Source: TMED88 sp964515335
Lineage (GTDB): Bacteria > Myxococcota_A > UBA9160 > UBA4427
Direction: 5' to 3'
DNA length: 64,000 bases
NCBI GenBank assembly: GCA_964515335.1
Contig: CAZETS010000021.1
Location: 5,906 to 69,905, forward strand
Positions 18,693 to 27,705 of the stretch are shown here, piece after piece (within the stretch, counting starts at the first letter, position 1; each line of letters opens with the position of its first letter). The translations under genes were made by a program, and so were the position numbers. The notes under the pieces were generated by a model, which was given only the letters and a program-made list of their open reading frames with translations, searched no databases and was not told where the DNA came from.

Positions 18693-21317
18693 TTGTCGAA
18701 CCGCGAAGTCCACGACGAGAAGCTCGACAACGGGCTTCGCCTGCTCCTGCAGGAGAGCCACCTGTCGCCGGTGGCGAGCGTGCAGTTCTGGGCGCGGGTC
18801 GGCAGTGCGGACGAGCGGCCCGGCGAAGAGGGGCTCGCCCACTTCCACGAGCACATGCTCTTCAAGGGCACCGGGCAGCGCGGCGTGGGCGCGGTGGCCG
18901 GCGACGTGGAAGGGGCCGGGGGACGCATCAACGCCTACACGTCCTTCGACGTCACCGTCTACTACGCGACGCTGCCCGGCGACGCGCTCGATACCGGCGT
19001 CGAGGTGCTCGCCGACGCCGTCCGCCACTCGGTGTTCGACGCAGCCGAGGTGCAGCGCGAGCAGGAGGTGGTGATCGAGGAGATCCGGCGCTCGGAAGAC
19101 GTGCCCGGCCACGTGCTGAGCGACCTCACCTTTCGTGAGGCGTACCTCGCGCACCCCTATCGCGCGCCCATCCTGGGCACGCCCGAGAGCGTCGGCGGGC
19201 TCGACCGTGACCGCTGCCTGGGCTTCTTCCGGCGCTGGTATGCGCCCGACAATCTCACGGTGATCGCCACCGGCGACTTCGAGGCCGGCGCCCTGCGCGA
19301 CCGCATCGCCGGCCTCTTCGAGGGGGCGGAGCCCGGCCACGCCGTGCGCGAGCGGCCCGACGAGCCGCGCCACACCGCACTGAAGACCCACGTGCTGCGG
19401 CGAGCGTTCGAGGGTCATCGCATCGAGCTGGCCTGGCCGTCCGCGCGCTTCCGCGATCGCGACGCGACCTACCTCGACCTGCTGTCCTTCCTGCTCGGCG
19501 AGTGCGAATCGAGCCGGCTGGTGCGGCGCTTGCGCGAGCGCGAGGGGCTCGTCGACAAGATCGACTCCTCTTCGTACACGCCCCTCGACCGCGGGCTCTT
19601 CTCGATCAACCTCGAGACGGACGCCGCCCGCGCCGCCGGCGCCCTCGAGGCGATCGCCGAGGAGGTCGAGCGGCTTCGCCACGAGCCCGTGGGCGAGGAC
19701 GAGCTCGAGCGCGCCCGCGCGAACTTCCTCGCCACCGAACACTTCGAGCGCGAGAGCGTCTCGGGCATCGCGAGCAAGCTCGGCAGCTTCGAGCTGCTCG
19801 GCGCGGGCTGGCAGACCGAGGACGAATACTTCGAGACGCTGCGCGGCGCGGGGCGCGACGACCTGATGCGCGTCGCCAACGAGTACCTGTCGACCGATCA
19901 GCTCACGGCGGCCGCGCTGGTGCCCGAGCAGACCGCGAACGGCCTCGACGACGAGACGATCGCGAACGCACTCGTCACCGGCGCCGCCCGCTCCGCCTCA
20001 CGCGCCACGGCGCCCGGGCGCAAAGCGGCGCCGCGGCCCGCGACCGCTTCGCCGCCGGTCGCCGTGACGGCTCCGCCCGAGCGGGGTCCGGGCGAGATCC
20101 ACAGCTTCCCGCTGCCGGGCGGCGGCATGCTGCACGTGACGCCGCGGCGCAGCGTCCCGGTCGTCGCCGGACGCGCGGCCTTCGTGGGCGGACTGCTCGC
20201 CGACACGGAGGCGAGCGCCGGGCTGTCGAGCTTTACCGCCGCGATGTGGACCCGCGGCACCCGGGGCCGCACGGCGGTCGATTTCGCTCGCGCCGTCGAG
20301 GACCTCGCGGCCGACGTGAGCGGCTTCTCGGGGCGCAGCTCGCTCGGCATCACCTTCGAATCGACGAGCGACAAGCTCGTGCCCACCCTCGACCTCGCCG
20401 CCGAGGTGCTCCTCGAACCGCGCTTCGACGACGAGGAGGTGGAGCGGGAGCGGCGCGAGACGCTGGCCGCCATCGACCGGCGCGAGGACCAGCTCGCCCA
20501 GCGCGCCTTCCAGATCTTCGGCGAGACCGAGTTCGCCGAGCACCCGTACCGGCTGCCCATGCTCGGCCATCGCGACAGCGTGGCGGGCTTCTCGCCCGGG
20601 GACGTGCGCGCGCAGCACACACGACTGATCCGCTCACCCAACCTCGTGCTGGCGATCGCCGGCGACGTCGACCCCGACGCCGTCGCCAAGGAGGTGACAG
20701 AGCGGCTCTCTGGGCTGCCCGGCGAGCCCTTCGATCGCCCGGGCGCCGCCGAAGATCCGCGGCCCGCCGGGATCCGCGAGGCGCTGCTCGAGAAGGATCG
20801 CGCCCAGGCCCACCTGGTGCTCGGCTTCCGCGGCACCGACGTCTCGGACCCCGACCGGCACGGGCTCGAGGTGCTCTCGCACGTACTCAGCGGTCAGGGC
20901 GGGCGGCTCTTCCTCGACCTGCGAGACAGGCAGAGCCTGGCCTACAGCGTTTCGGCGATGAACGTCGAGGGTCTCGCACCCGGGTTCTTCGCGGTCTACA
21001 TCGGGACATCACCCGACAAGGTCGAGGTCGCCCGCGCAGGCATCCTCGACCACCTGCAGCGCCTCGTCGACGAGCCGCCCGGCGAGGAGGAACTCGACCG
21101 CGCGCGCCGCAACCTGATCGGCAACTACGCGATCGATCAGCAGCGCAGCGCAGCCCGCGCCGCGCACACCGCCCTCGACGCGCTGTACGGGCTGGGGCCC
21201 GACGCGCACCGCGCCTACCCGGAGCAGATCGCGGCGATCACCCGCGACGACGTGCTGCGCATCGCGCGCCGGTTCTTCCGACTCGACGCGTACACGCTCG
21301 CGCTCGTGCGGCCTTGA
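18693..21317 (+). CDS. M16-family zinc metalloprotease (two-domain, pitrilysin/PqqL-like)
   Basis: 874 residues with the inverted zinc motif H-x-x-E-H at residues 50-54 (HFHEH) and a downstream glutamate cluster (EVVIEEIRRSE, about 126-136) supplying the third ligand. Two M16 halves are visible: residues 1-420, and a second copy from about 470 (IHSFPLPGGGMLHVTPRRSV) in which the zinc motif is absent, as usual for the inactive half. A Pro/Ala-rich linker joins them. The TTG start at 18693 has no Shine-Dalgarno; a TACCCT -10-like hexamer about ten nt upstream suggests a leaderless transcript. No signal peptide is seen, so it is cytoplasmic or its start is further upstream. Confidence 0.88.
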   Translation: MSNREVHDEKLDNGLRLLLQESHLSPVASVQFWARVGSADERPGEEGLAHFHEHMLFKGTGQRGVGAVAGDVEGAGGRINAYTSFDVTVYYATLPGDALDTGVEVLADAVRHSVFDAAEVQREQEVVIEEIRRSEDVPGHVLSDLTFREAYLAHPYRAPILGTPESVGGLDRDRCLGFFRRWYAPDNLTVIATGDFEAGALRDRIAGLFEGAEPGHAVRERPDEPRHTALKTHVLRRAFEGHRIELAWPSARFRDRDATYLDLLSFLLGECESSRLVRRLREREGLVDKIDSSSYTPLDRGLFSINLETDAARAAGALEAIAEEVERLRHEPVGEDELERARANFLATEHFERESVSGIASKLGSFELLGAGWQTEDEYFETLRGAGRDDLMRVANEYLSTDQLTAAALVPEQTANGLDDETIANALVTGAARSASRATAPGRKAAPRPATASPPVAVTAPPERGPGEIHSFPLPGGGMLHVTPRRSVPVVAGRAAFVGGLLADTEASAGLSSFTAAMWTRGTRGRTAVDFARAVEDLAADVSGFSGRSSLGITFESTSDKLVPTLDLAAEVLLEPRFDDEEVERERRETLAAIDRREDQLAQRAFQIFGETEFAEHPYRLPMLGHRDSVAGFSPGDVRAQHTRLIRSPNLVLAIAGDVDPDAVAKEVTERLSGLPGEPFDRPGAAEDPRPAGIREALLEKDRAQAHLVLGFRGTDVSDPDRHGLEVLSHVLSGQGGRLFLDLRDRQSLAYSVSAMNVEGLAPGFFAVYIGTSPDKVEVARAGILDHLQRLVDEPPGEEELDRARRNLIGNYAIDQQRSAARAAHTALDALYGLGPDAHRAYPEQIAAITRDDVLRIARRFFRLDAYTLALVRP

Positions 21318-21397
21318 GGCCAGGGCCCGGCAAGCCGAAGACGACCGGCGCTACCCTCGGCGGCGAACGCCCCGGAACCGTGGAGAGACGAGGCGGT

Positions 21398-22759
21398 ATG
21401 GACCTGCAGGCGCTCGTCACGCGCTACGACAAGCCCGGGCCCCGGTACACCAGCTACCCGACGGTGCCGGTGTGGAGCGAGGCCTTCGGCGACGCCGAGC
21501 TGCGCGAGGCGCTGGCGCGAAGCACCGCCGACGACCTGTCGCTCTACGTCCACGTGCCGTATTGCGAGCGCCTCTGCTCTTTCTGCGCCTGCAACCGGCA
21601 GATCACCCAGGACCACGGCGTGGTGGCCCCCTACCTCGAGGCCATCGGGCGCCAGGCCGGGCAGCTCGCCGCCGGGCTCGGTCGCGAGCGGCGGGCGGTG
21701 CAGCTCGCGTTCGGGGGCGGCAGCCCGAACTTCCTCGACGAGCAGGAGCTCGACCGCCTGATCGCCACGATCGACGAGCACTTCGCGCCCGCCCCCGACG
21801 CCGAGCGCAGCGCCGAGCTCGACCCCCGCCGCACCCGCCCGTCGCAGCTCGACGTGCTCGCAGAGCGGCGCTTCACGCGCGTGAGCTTCGGCGTGCAGGA
21901 CACCGACCCGCGCGTGCTGCGCGCCATCAACCGGGTGCAGTCCGAGGAGACGATCCGCGAGCTCGTGCGGCACGCCCGCTCGCGCGGCATCCGCAGCGTG
22001 AACGTCGACCTGATCTACGGCCTTCCCTACCAGACCGTCGAGTCGTTCCAGGGCACGCTCGACCGGCTCGAAGCAATTCGGCCCGACCGCATCGCGCTCT
22101 ACAGCTACGCGCACGTCACTTGGATCTCAAAGGCGCAGCGCGGCTTCGAGCGCAAGGACCTGCCCGACGCGCAGGAAAAGGTGGCGATCTTCCTGGCCGC
22201 CCTCTCGCGGCTCGAGTCGGCGGGCTATCGCCACCTGGGCCTCGACCACTTCGCGCTGCCCGACGACGAGCTGGTGATCGCCTCCGACGACGGCACGCTG
22301 CGGCGCAACTTCATGGGCTACACGACGCGCGGAGGCGTCGAGGTGCTGGCCCTCGGACCGAGCGGCATCTCGGAGATCGGCGGCAGCTACGCGCAGTCGG
22401 CCCACGACCCGGACGCCTGGCGCGAGAGCATCGCGCAAGGCGCACTCGCCACCGTGAAGGGCTTTCGGTTGTCGCCCGAGGACCGCGAGCGCGGCTGGCT
22501 GATCCAGCGGCTGATGTGCCGCGGCGAGATCCGCGGCGACCGCTTCGAGGAGACGTTCGGGCGCGGGCTCGCCGAGCGCATCCCCGATCTCGACGGACGC
22601 CTCGCGCCCTTCGTCGAGGACGGGCTGCTCGCGCGCACCGGCCACGGCTACGAGGTGACGCGCACGGGCCGGCTCTTCCTGCGCGTGATCGCGATGACGT
22701 TCGACGCCCATCTGAAGCCGCCGGGCGACGACCAGCCCCGCTTCTCGCGCACCGTGTAG
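21398..22759 (+). CDS. hemN: Oxygen-independent coproporphyrinogen III oxidase
   Basis: 453 residues, the usual HemN size. The radical-SAM motif has four cysteines, C-x3-C-x2-C-x-C (YCERLCSFCACN), which distinguishes HemN from HemW. Family landmarks include RYTSYPTVPVW at the N-terminus, QLAFGGGSPNFL, VSFGVQDTDPRVLRAINR and VNVDLIYGLPYQT. The enzyme decarboxylates two propionates of coproporphyrinogen III anaerobically in haem synthesis. ATG start with GAGG five nt upstream. Note SPNFL where most HemN have TPT(F/Y)L. It follows the M16 gene by 80 bp on the same strand. Confidence 0.92.
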   Translation: MDLQALVTRYDKPGPRYTSYPTVPVWSEAFGDAELREALARSTADDLSLYVHVPYCERLCSFCACNRQITQDHGVVAPYLEAIGRQAGQLAAGLGRERRAVQLAFGGGSPNFLDEQELDRLIATIDEHFAPAPDAERSAELDPRRTRPSQLDVLAERRFTRVSFGVQDTDPRVLRAINRVQSEETIRELVRHARSRGIRSVNVDLIYGLPYQTVESFQGTLDRLEAIRPDRIALYSYAHVTWISKAQRGFERKDLPDAQEKVAIFLAALSRLESAGYRHLGLDHFALPDDELVIASDDGTLRRNFMGYTTRGGVEVLALGPSGISEIGGSYAQSAHDPDAWRESIAQGALATVKGFRLSPEDRERGWLIQRLMCRGEIRGDRFEETFGRGLAERIPDLDGRLAPFVEDGLLARTGHGYEVTRTGRLFLRVIAMTFDAHLKPPGDDQPRFSRTV

Positions 22760-22766
22760 CGTAGAC

Positions 22767-23055
22767 TCAGCGCGTAAGGCGTGCGCCGACCGCCGAGCAC
22801 TCGATGCACGGCGCCTCGACGGAATGCTCGCTTCGGCAGAACGCGACGCCCTTGCAGCCGAGCGGATGCGCGCGCTGGATCCAGCCGACGATCTGCTCGG
22901 GGCTGCTGCCCGGCGGCAGCTGCACGGTCTTCGAGGCCGGGCAGCGCGTCGCGGGTGGCCTCGCTCTCGTGGGGCAGCAGCGTCGGGTTGCCGGTCTCGT
23001 GGATCGCCGCCGCGATGGCGTCGAGCAGCACACGCGCGGGCACGCTGGCGCGCAC
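22767..23055 (-). pseudogene. Decayed C-terminal remnant of class II (B12-dependent) ribonucleotide reductase
   Basis: Two adjoining minus-strand frames hold fragments resembling NrdJ. From about 23055 to 22928 the reading VRASVPARVLLDAIAAAIHE, then TGNPTLL, resembles the P-A-R-x-L-x-D-x-I...T-G-D-P block. The frame then shifts near 22928, and the reading SKTVQLPPGSSPEQIV followed by LGCKGVAFCR and a terminal CIEC matches the S-K-T-x-N-L-P and G-C-K-G-V-T-x-Y-R segments near the NrdJ C-terminus. These blocks are far apart in an intact enzyme, so an internal deletion and a frameshift are implied. No start or full domain exists. Identification rests on motif memory. Confidence 0.5.
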
Positions 23056-23340
23056 CCGATCCGCGGCGCGCGCGGATCGCAGCGGCTCGGCCCGACCCAC
23101 GAATCGATCCTCGCTTCGTCATTTTCCACCTCACGGGCGTCACGCCCCTCGCTTGACCTTGCAATCCCCGGAGCGACAATGCCCAGTGATGGGGCGGGTT
23201 GTCTCGCCAGGCGACGAGGTGCTGTAGACATGCGCCACATCGTGCTGCGCACCGGATGGAGTCGGGGCATGCTACGTGGTGGTCGACCCGGCCGAGAGGA
23301 ATCGAGCGATCGGCCGGAACCGCCAACCAGGAGAGCCGGC

Positions 23341-23811
23341 ATGTTGAGAGCCCGCGACTTGATGGAAGGACACGTGCTGTCCGTCAGCCCCGAGACGCCG
23401 ATCATCGACGTTCATCGACTGTTCGCCGAAGAGCAGATCAGCGCCGCGCCGGTGGTGGACCAGAACGAGGAGGTGGTCGGCGTGATCACCACCGCCGACC
23501 TCGTGCGCTCGCTCGCCGACGAGAGCGACACCGCCCAGGTCGAGACGAGCTATCTGCGCGACGTCCTGCCGTTTTCGTCGCCCGACTGGAGCAACGTGCC
23601 CGACGATCTGCAGAACCGCCTGTCGCAGGTTTCCGCGGCAGACGTGATGACGCAGGGCGTGCTGAGCATCGAGCCCGATGCCAGCGCCGCCGAAGTGGCC
23701 GGCTTGCTGCGCAAGAACCGGGTCCACCACGTCTTCGTGATCGACGAGGAGGCGTTTCACGGCGTGGTGTCTACGTTCGACTTGCTGCAGGTGGTGGAGA
23801 AGCAGAGGTAG
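23341..23811 (+). CDS. CBS-domain pair protein
   Basis: 156 residues consisting of a tandem CBS (Bateman) module: first domain MLRARDLMEGHVLSVSPETP to VVGVITTADLVRSL, second VSAADVMTQGVLSIEPDASA to FHGVVSTFDLLQVVE. Such modules bind adenosyl ligands (AMP, ATP, SAM) and regulate partner proteins. The ATG at 23341 is supported by AGGAG seven nt upstream, while longer readings of the frame cover the ribonucleotide reductase remnant and are rejected. No partner gene is adjacent, so the target is unknown. Confidence 0.88.
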   Translation: MLRARDLMEGHVLSVSPETPIIDVHRLFAEEQISAAPVVDQNEEVVGVITTADLVRSLADESDTAQVETSYLRDVLPFSSPDWSNVPDDLQNRLSQVSAADVMTQGVLSIEPDASAAEVAGLLRKNRVHHVFVIDEEAFHGVVSTFDLLQVVEKQR

Positions 23812-24190
23812 CCGGGCGGAGTCAGCTTCGGCCCGCGTCACACTTCGAGCCCGGCACGGCGTGCAGTCGACCGGGCACCGGGACGCCCCCGGTGGAGTTC
23901 GCGAAGAGCGTCGTGGGTCGCTCGACGGCGAGGACGCGTTCGCCGACTTCGAGCGCCTCGAGAAGCCGAGAATCGAGCAACTCTCGCGCCACGAGGAAGA
24001 GCGGCCGTAGCGCCAGCGGGTCCTTCAGTGCTCCCCGAGCGGCGGCGCCCCAGCGCGACCGCTCCGGCGCCCGGCCTGGCGGGCCGGACGGGTGGAGTAG
24101 ACTGCTCGTCGTTCGTTCCGTGCGGCTGGTGGCTGCGGAGAGGCGCGGCCGGCAAGTCCCGTACCCGACCTCGAGCGAGAGACCCCACGC
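23812..24190 (+). other. Intergenic stretch of 379 bp without a convincing gene
   Basis: Between the CBS gene and the AhpD-like selenoprotein gene. A TAGACT -10-like hexamer occurs at 24098-24103 but no matching -35. On the minus strand a 70-codon reading (about 24040 to 23822) has plausible codon use but no start codon and no family I recognise; it may be another gene remnant like the one at 22767-23055. Confidence 0.4.
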
Positions 24191-25303
24191 ATGACCGAAA
24201 GCGAGCGCTGCTTCGACTACGCGGCCGCCGGCCTCGCGGTGCGCGACGAGATCGCCGACACGCACCGCGCCAGCTGGGAGCACATCGCGCGCGCCGGCTC
24301 GCACTGGACGGGCAGCGAGCGCGTCGAGATCGCGCGCCAGGCCCGCGCGGCCCGGGCCGCGCGCAACGACCCGCCCTGGACGCGCACGGAGCTGCCCGAC
24401 GCCGAAGGCCGGCTGCCCGAGCCCGCCGTCGACGCCGCACGCACGATCGCCGCGGACGCTCGCCGCATCGACCGCGCCTGGGCGGAGAAGACGGTCGCCT
24501 CGCTCGGCGACGCCGCCTACGTGGAGCTCGGCTCGGTCGTCGTGACGGTCACCGCGATCGACGCGTTCGGCGAGGCCCTCGGCTGCGGCCACGAGCGGCT
24601 CCCCGAGCCGACCGACGACCGCGCGCCCGACGGCGCTCGCTTCGCGGAGGTGGCCGACATCGGGGGCTACGTGCCCATGGGCGATCCGTGGCCCGGCCCG
24701 AACGTCTCGCGCGCGCTCTCGCTGGTGCCCGACGCCAACGCGCTGTTCATGAACAACGTGGGGGCGATGTACGGAGGGCCCGGCGGCAGCTTCTACGATC
24801 TCGAGTGGACGGGACCGCTCTCGCGCCCGCAGGCCGAGCTGCTCGCCGCACGGGTCTCCGCCCTGAACGAGTGCTTCTATTGAACGACCTCCCACGTCGG
24901 GCTGCTCCGGGCGAGCAGCGAGCACATCGGGCAGGACGTGACCCTGGATGCGACGGTGGGCCGTTCGAGCGGCAGCGACGTCGGCCACGGCGAGGCGATC
25001 GTGCGCTTCGGCGAGGCCGTCACCCGCGGCAGCGACGACATCGCCGCGGCCCGTGACGCCCTGCGCGGGGCGCTCGGCGACGAGGGATTCGTCGAGTGCG
25101 CGGCCATCACGGGCATCTTCAACGGGCTCGTGCGCAACGCCGACCTGAGCGGCATCCCCCTCGACGACACCACCCTGCACGCCTCGCAGGACTTCCGCGA
25201 ATCGCTCGGCCTGAACGCCTTCGCGGGCGCCCGCAACAGCGACCTCGACCGCGCCGACACGGCCCTCGCCCCAAAGAGGATCTTCGCCCCGCCCGGAGAG
25301 TGA
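24191..25303 (+). CDS. AhpD-like (carboxymuconolactone decarboxylase family) selenoprotein, CxxU active site
   Basis: The frame runs from ATG 24191 to the stop at 25303 with one internal TGA at 24881-24883. Reading that TGA as selenocysteine gives a 370-residue protein in which residues 228-235 are C-F-Y-U-T-T-S-H, the AhpD-type C-x-x-C-x-x-x-H redox centre with Sec in place of the second cysteine (Sec231, His235). Upstream ELLAARVSALNE and downstream VGLLRASSEHIG are continuous family sequence with no other stop. The N-terminal half (about 60-150) looks like a second, degenerate copy of the fold. A SECIS-like hairpin sits at 24901-24919. Probably a thiol-dependent hydroperoxide reductase. 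Automated callers would split it at 24883 and restart near GTG 24938. Confidence 0.85.
24901..24919 (+). promoter_or_regulatory. Bacterial SECIS-like hairpin for the AhpD-like UGA
   Basis: GCTGCTC (24901-24907) pairs perfectly with GAGCAGC (24913-24919) around the five-nt loop CGGGC. The stem starts 17 nt after the UGA and the loop about 25 nt after it, inside the 16-37 nt window expected for bacterial SECIS, and a G is among the first two loop bases. This element would recruit SelB with Sec-tRNA. It is read through as coding sequence. Confidence 0.7.
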
Positions 25304-25442
25304 GCGGGCCGACCACCCACTCGAAGCAGCTCGCAGGCGTGCGACCCGAGATGTCGCACGAGATCACGCGGCTTCATCCGGCGATCTTCAGTCGCCCGCG
25401 AATGACCTCGCCCGTGCCCGCCGATCCCCCGGGCTTCGATCG

Positions 25443-25877
25443 CTACACCACCTCGACCTGTGGCTCGAGGTGCACCGGGCAGGCGAGCGAGTTCGAGACG
25501 AGGCAGCTGCGCTCGGCCTTGTCGAGGATGCGCTTCGCCTTTTCGGGGTCGGTGCCCTCGGGCACGGTCAGGCAGGCGCGCAGCGTGATCGAGGTGAACT
25601 TCGTGGTGCGCTCGACGCGATCGAGCACGCCTTCGCCCTCGCAGCGAAGCGACACCCACGGCAGCGACGAGGCCCGCGCGATCGCGCGGAAGCCGAGCAC
25701 CAGGCAGTCGGCCACCGACGCCACGAAGAGCGTCTCGGGCGACCACTGATCGCCCGGCCCCCCGAACTCGGCGGGCGCCGCGGTCTGCAGATCCGCGAGA
25801 CCGGGCGACGCGATCGCGACCGGGCCTTCGACCTTCGCGGATGCCTCGATCGAGTAGCGGTGGGGGAAGTCCTGCAT
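25443..25877 (-). CDS. OsmC-like thiol peroxidase
   Basis: 144 residues of the OsmC/Ohr fold. The two redox cysteines are visible in SVADCLVLGFRAIARAS and AERSCLVSNSL. OsmC-type proteins reduce organic hydroperoxides with thiol or lipoyl partners. It converges on the AhpD-like selenoprotein gene (140 bp between stops), which has a related chemistry. ATG start with a GGAGAT string upstream. 22 bp separate it from the end of the gamma-glutamyltransferase gene, which lies upstream on the same strand. Confidence 0.9.
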   Translation of the reverse strand: MQDFPHRYSIEASAKVEGPVAIASPGLADLQTAAPAEFGGPGDQWSPETLFVASVADCLVLGFRAIARASSLPWVSLRCEGEGVLDRVERTTKFTSITLRACLTVPEGTDPEKAKRILDKAERSCLVSNSLACPVHLEPQVEVV

Positions 25878-25899
25878 GGGAGATCTCCGTTCGTCCTCT

Positions 25900-27705
25900 T
25901 CAGTTCGGTCCCAGCGCCCCGCCCTGGGTGCGCGGGTCGGTGCCGCCGAGGTGGAGGCCGGTGGCGGGGTCGATCACGATCGCCTGGGCGGCCGACCAGT
26001 GGCGGTCGCTCACTTCGACCTCGTGGCCCATGGCCTCGAGGGCGCCGACGACGTCGCGGGGGGTCTCGGGCTCGACGTAGAGCCGGTCGGGCATCCACTG
26101 GTGGTGGAAGCGCGGCGCCGCCACGGCGGCGGACACGTCCATCCCATAGTCGAGTACGTTCAGGATCGAGAGCAGCGCGGTGGTGATGATGCGCGGCCCG
26201 CCCGGGCTGCCGGTCACCATGCGCACCTCGCCGTCCTGCAGCAGGATCGTCGGCGTCATGCTCGAGAGCGGCCGCTTGCCGGGGGCCACCGCGTTGGCGC
26301 CGCGCTTGTCGACCAGCCCGTAGGCGTTGGGCGTGTCGGGGGCGACCGAGAAGTCGTCCATCTCGTTGTTGAGCACGATGCCCGTGCCGGGCACGGTGAT
26401 CCCCGAGCCGTAGAGGGTGTTGATCGTCATCGTCAGCGCGACGGCGCCGCCCTTCGCGTCGGTGACCGACAGGTGCGCGGTGCCCGCGTCGTCGGGCACG
26501 GCGCCGGGCGCCTTCACGGCGCTGGCGCGCTTGGGGTCGATGCGCTTGCGCTGGGCGTCGGCGTACGACTTCGAAACGAGCCGCTCGACCGGCACCTCGA
26601 CGAAGTCGCTGTCGCCCATGTAGGTGGCGCGGTCCGCGAAGGCGAGCTTCATCGCCTCGGCGATCAGATGGAGGCTCTGTGAGCTGCCGGCCCCCTCGGC
26701 GCCGACCTCGAAGCCCTCGAGGATGTTCAGCGTCTCGAGCAGCACCGCGCCGCCGGACGACGGCGGCGGAAACGAGATCACCTCGTAGTCGCGGTAGGTG
26801 CCGCGCACGGGCTCGCGCAGCTTCACCTGGTAGCCGGCGAGATCGTCGAGCGTCAGGATGCCGCCCCGCTGTTGCACGTGCTCGGCGATGCGGCGGCCGA
26901 TCTCCCCGCCGTGCACCACCCCGGCGCCCTGCTTCGCGATGGCGCGCAGCGTCTTCGCGAGATCCTTCTGCACGAGCCGCTCGCCGGGATCGGCGCGACC
27001 GTCCGCCGCCGGGGCGAGTTGGATACGGTGCGTCTCGGGGAAGCGCTCGGGCGTGATGTAGCGCCCCATGAAGTTGATGCGGTCGGCCTGGAAGGACGCG
27101 AGCGCATAGCCGCCTTCGGCGAGCTCGATCGCCGGCGCGAGCACCTCGGCGAGCGGCTTCGTGCCCCAGCGCTCGAGCATCAGCTGCATGCCGGCCACGA
27201 AGCTCGGCACCGCGACCGCGAGGGCGCCGTGGCGGGAGGCGTTGTCGGGCACGCCCGGCTTCACGTACATGTCGCGGGTGGCGGCGGCGGGCGCCGTCTC
27301 GCGCGCGTCCACCGCGATCGTCTCGCCGTCCGGGTTGCGCACCAGCGCGAAGACGCCGCCGCCGAGCCCGGCCGAGAACGGCTGGGTGACCGCGATCGCA
27401 AAGGCCGTGGCCACGGCGGCGTCCACCGCGTTGCCGCCGTCGGCGAGGATTGCCGCGCCGGCCTCGGCGGCGTGCACCGAGGACGTCACCACCATGCCGC
27501 CGCGGGCGTGAGCGGGGGCCGGTGCAGCGGCGCGGCCCACCGTGGGACCGACCGTGACGAGCGCGAGACAGACGACCACCCTCCGGGCCAGCGCACCGCA
27601 CAGGCCCGGTGTCGCGCGGCGCGCGGCGCAGAGCACACGCAGCCGGCGCCGCAGATCGCGGTGATGGCTCAACCTGGGGCCGGATCGGGTCGATACGAGC
27701 GGCAT
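25900..27705 (-). CDS. ggt: Gamma-glutamyltranspeptidase (Ntn hydrolase)
   Basis: 601 residues from ATG 27705, with a likely signal peptide (ARRVVVCLALVTVGPTVG) and then MVVTSSVHAAEAG, GGNAVDAAVA and SAGLGGGVF typical of the large subunit. Autocleavage should occur before the Thr in DAGTAHLSVTDAKGG, producing the small subunit with the nucleophilic Thr; the second Thr of the usual T-T-H is Ala here. It cleaves glutathione and other gamma-glutamyl compounds in the periplasm. Its start codon overlaps that of the divergent cyclophilin gene (both within CATG 27703-27706), so one of the two starts is probably further downstream. A TTG at about 27669 is an alternative. Confidence 0.92.
   Translation of the reverse strand: MPLVSTRSGPRLSHHRDLRRRLRVLCAARRATPGLCGALARRVVVCLALVTVGPTVGRAAAPAPAHARGGMVVTSSVHAAEAGAAILADGGNAVDAAVATAFAIAVTQPFSAGLGGGVFALVRNPDGETIAVDARETAPAAATRDMYVKPGVPDNASRHGALAVAVPSFVAGMQLMLERWGTKPLAEVLAPAIELAEGGYALASFQADRINFMGRYITPERFPETHRIQLAPAADGRADPGERLVQKDLAKTLRAIAKQGAGVVHGGEIGRRIAEHVQQRGGILTLDDLAGYQVKLREPVRGTYRDYEVISFPPPSSGGAVLLETLNILEGFEVGAEGAGSSQSLHLIAEAMKLAFADRATYMGDSDFVEVPVERLVSKSYADAQRKRIDPKRASAVKAPGAVPDDAGTAHLSVTDAKGGAVALTMTINTLYGSGITVPGTGIVLNNEMDDFSVAPDTPNAYGLVDKRGANAVAPGKRPLSSMTPTILLQDGEVRMVTGSPGGPRIITTALLSILNVLDYGMDVSAAVAAPRFHHQWMPDRLYVEPETPRDVVGALEAMGHEVEVSDRHWSAAQAIVIDPATGLHLGGTDPRTQGGALGPN

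Noticed and set aside
23822..24040. Possible small minus-strand gene after the CBS protein
   Set aside because: Codon use is plausible but there is no start codon in frame, no ribosome-binding site and no recognised family; at best a remnant.
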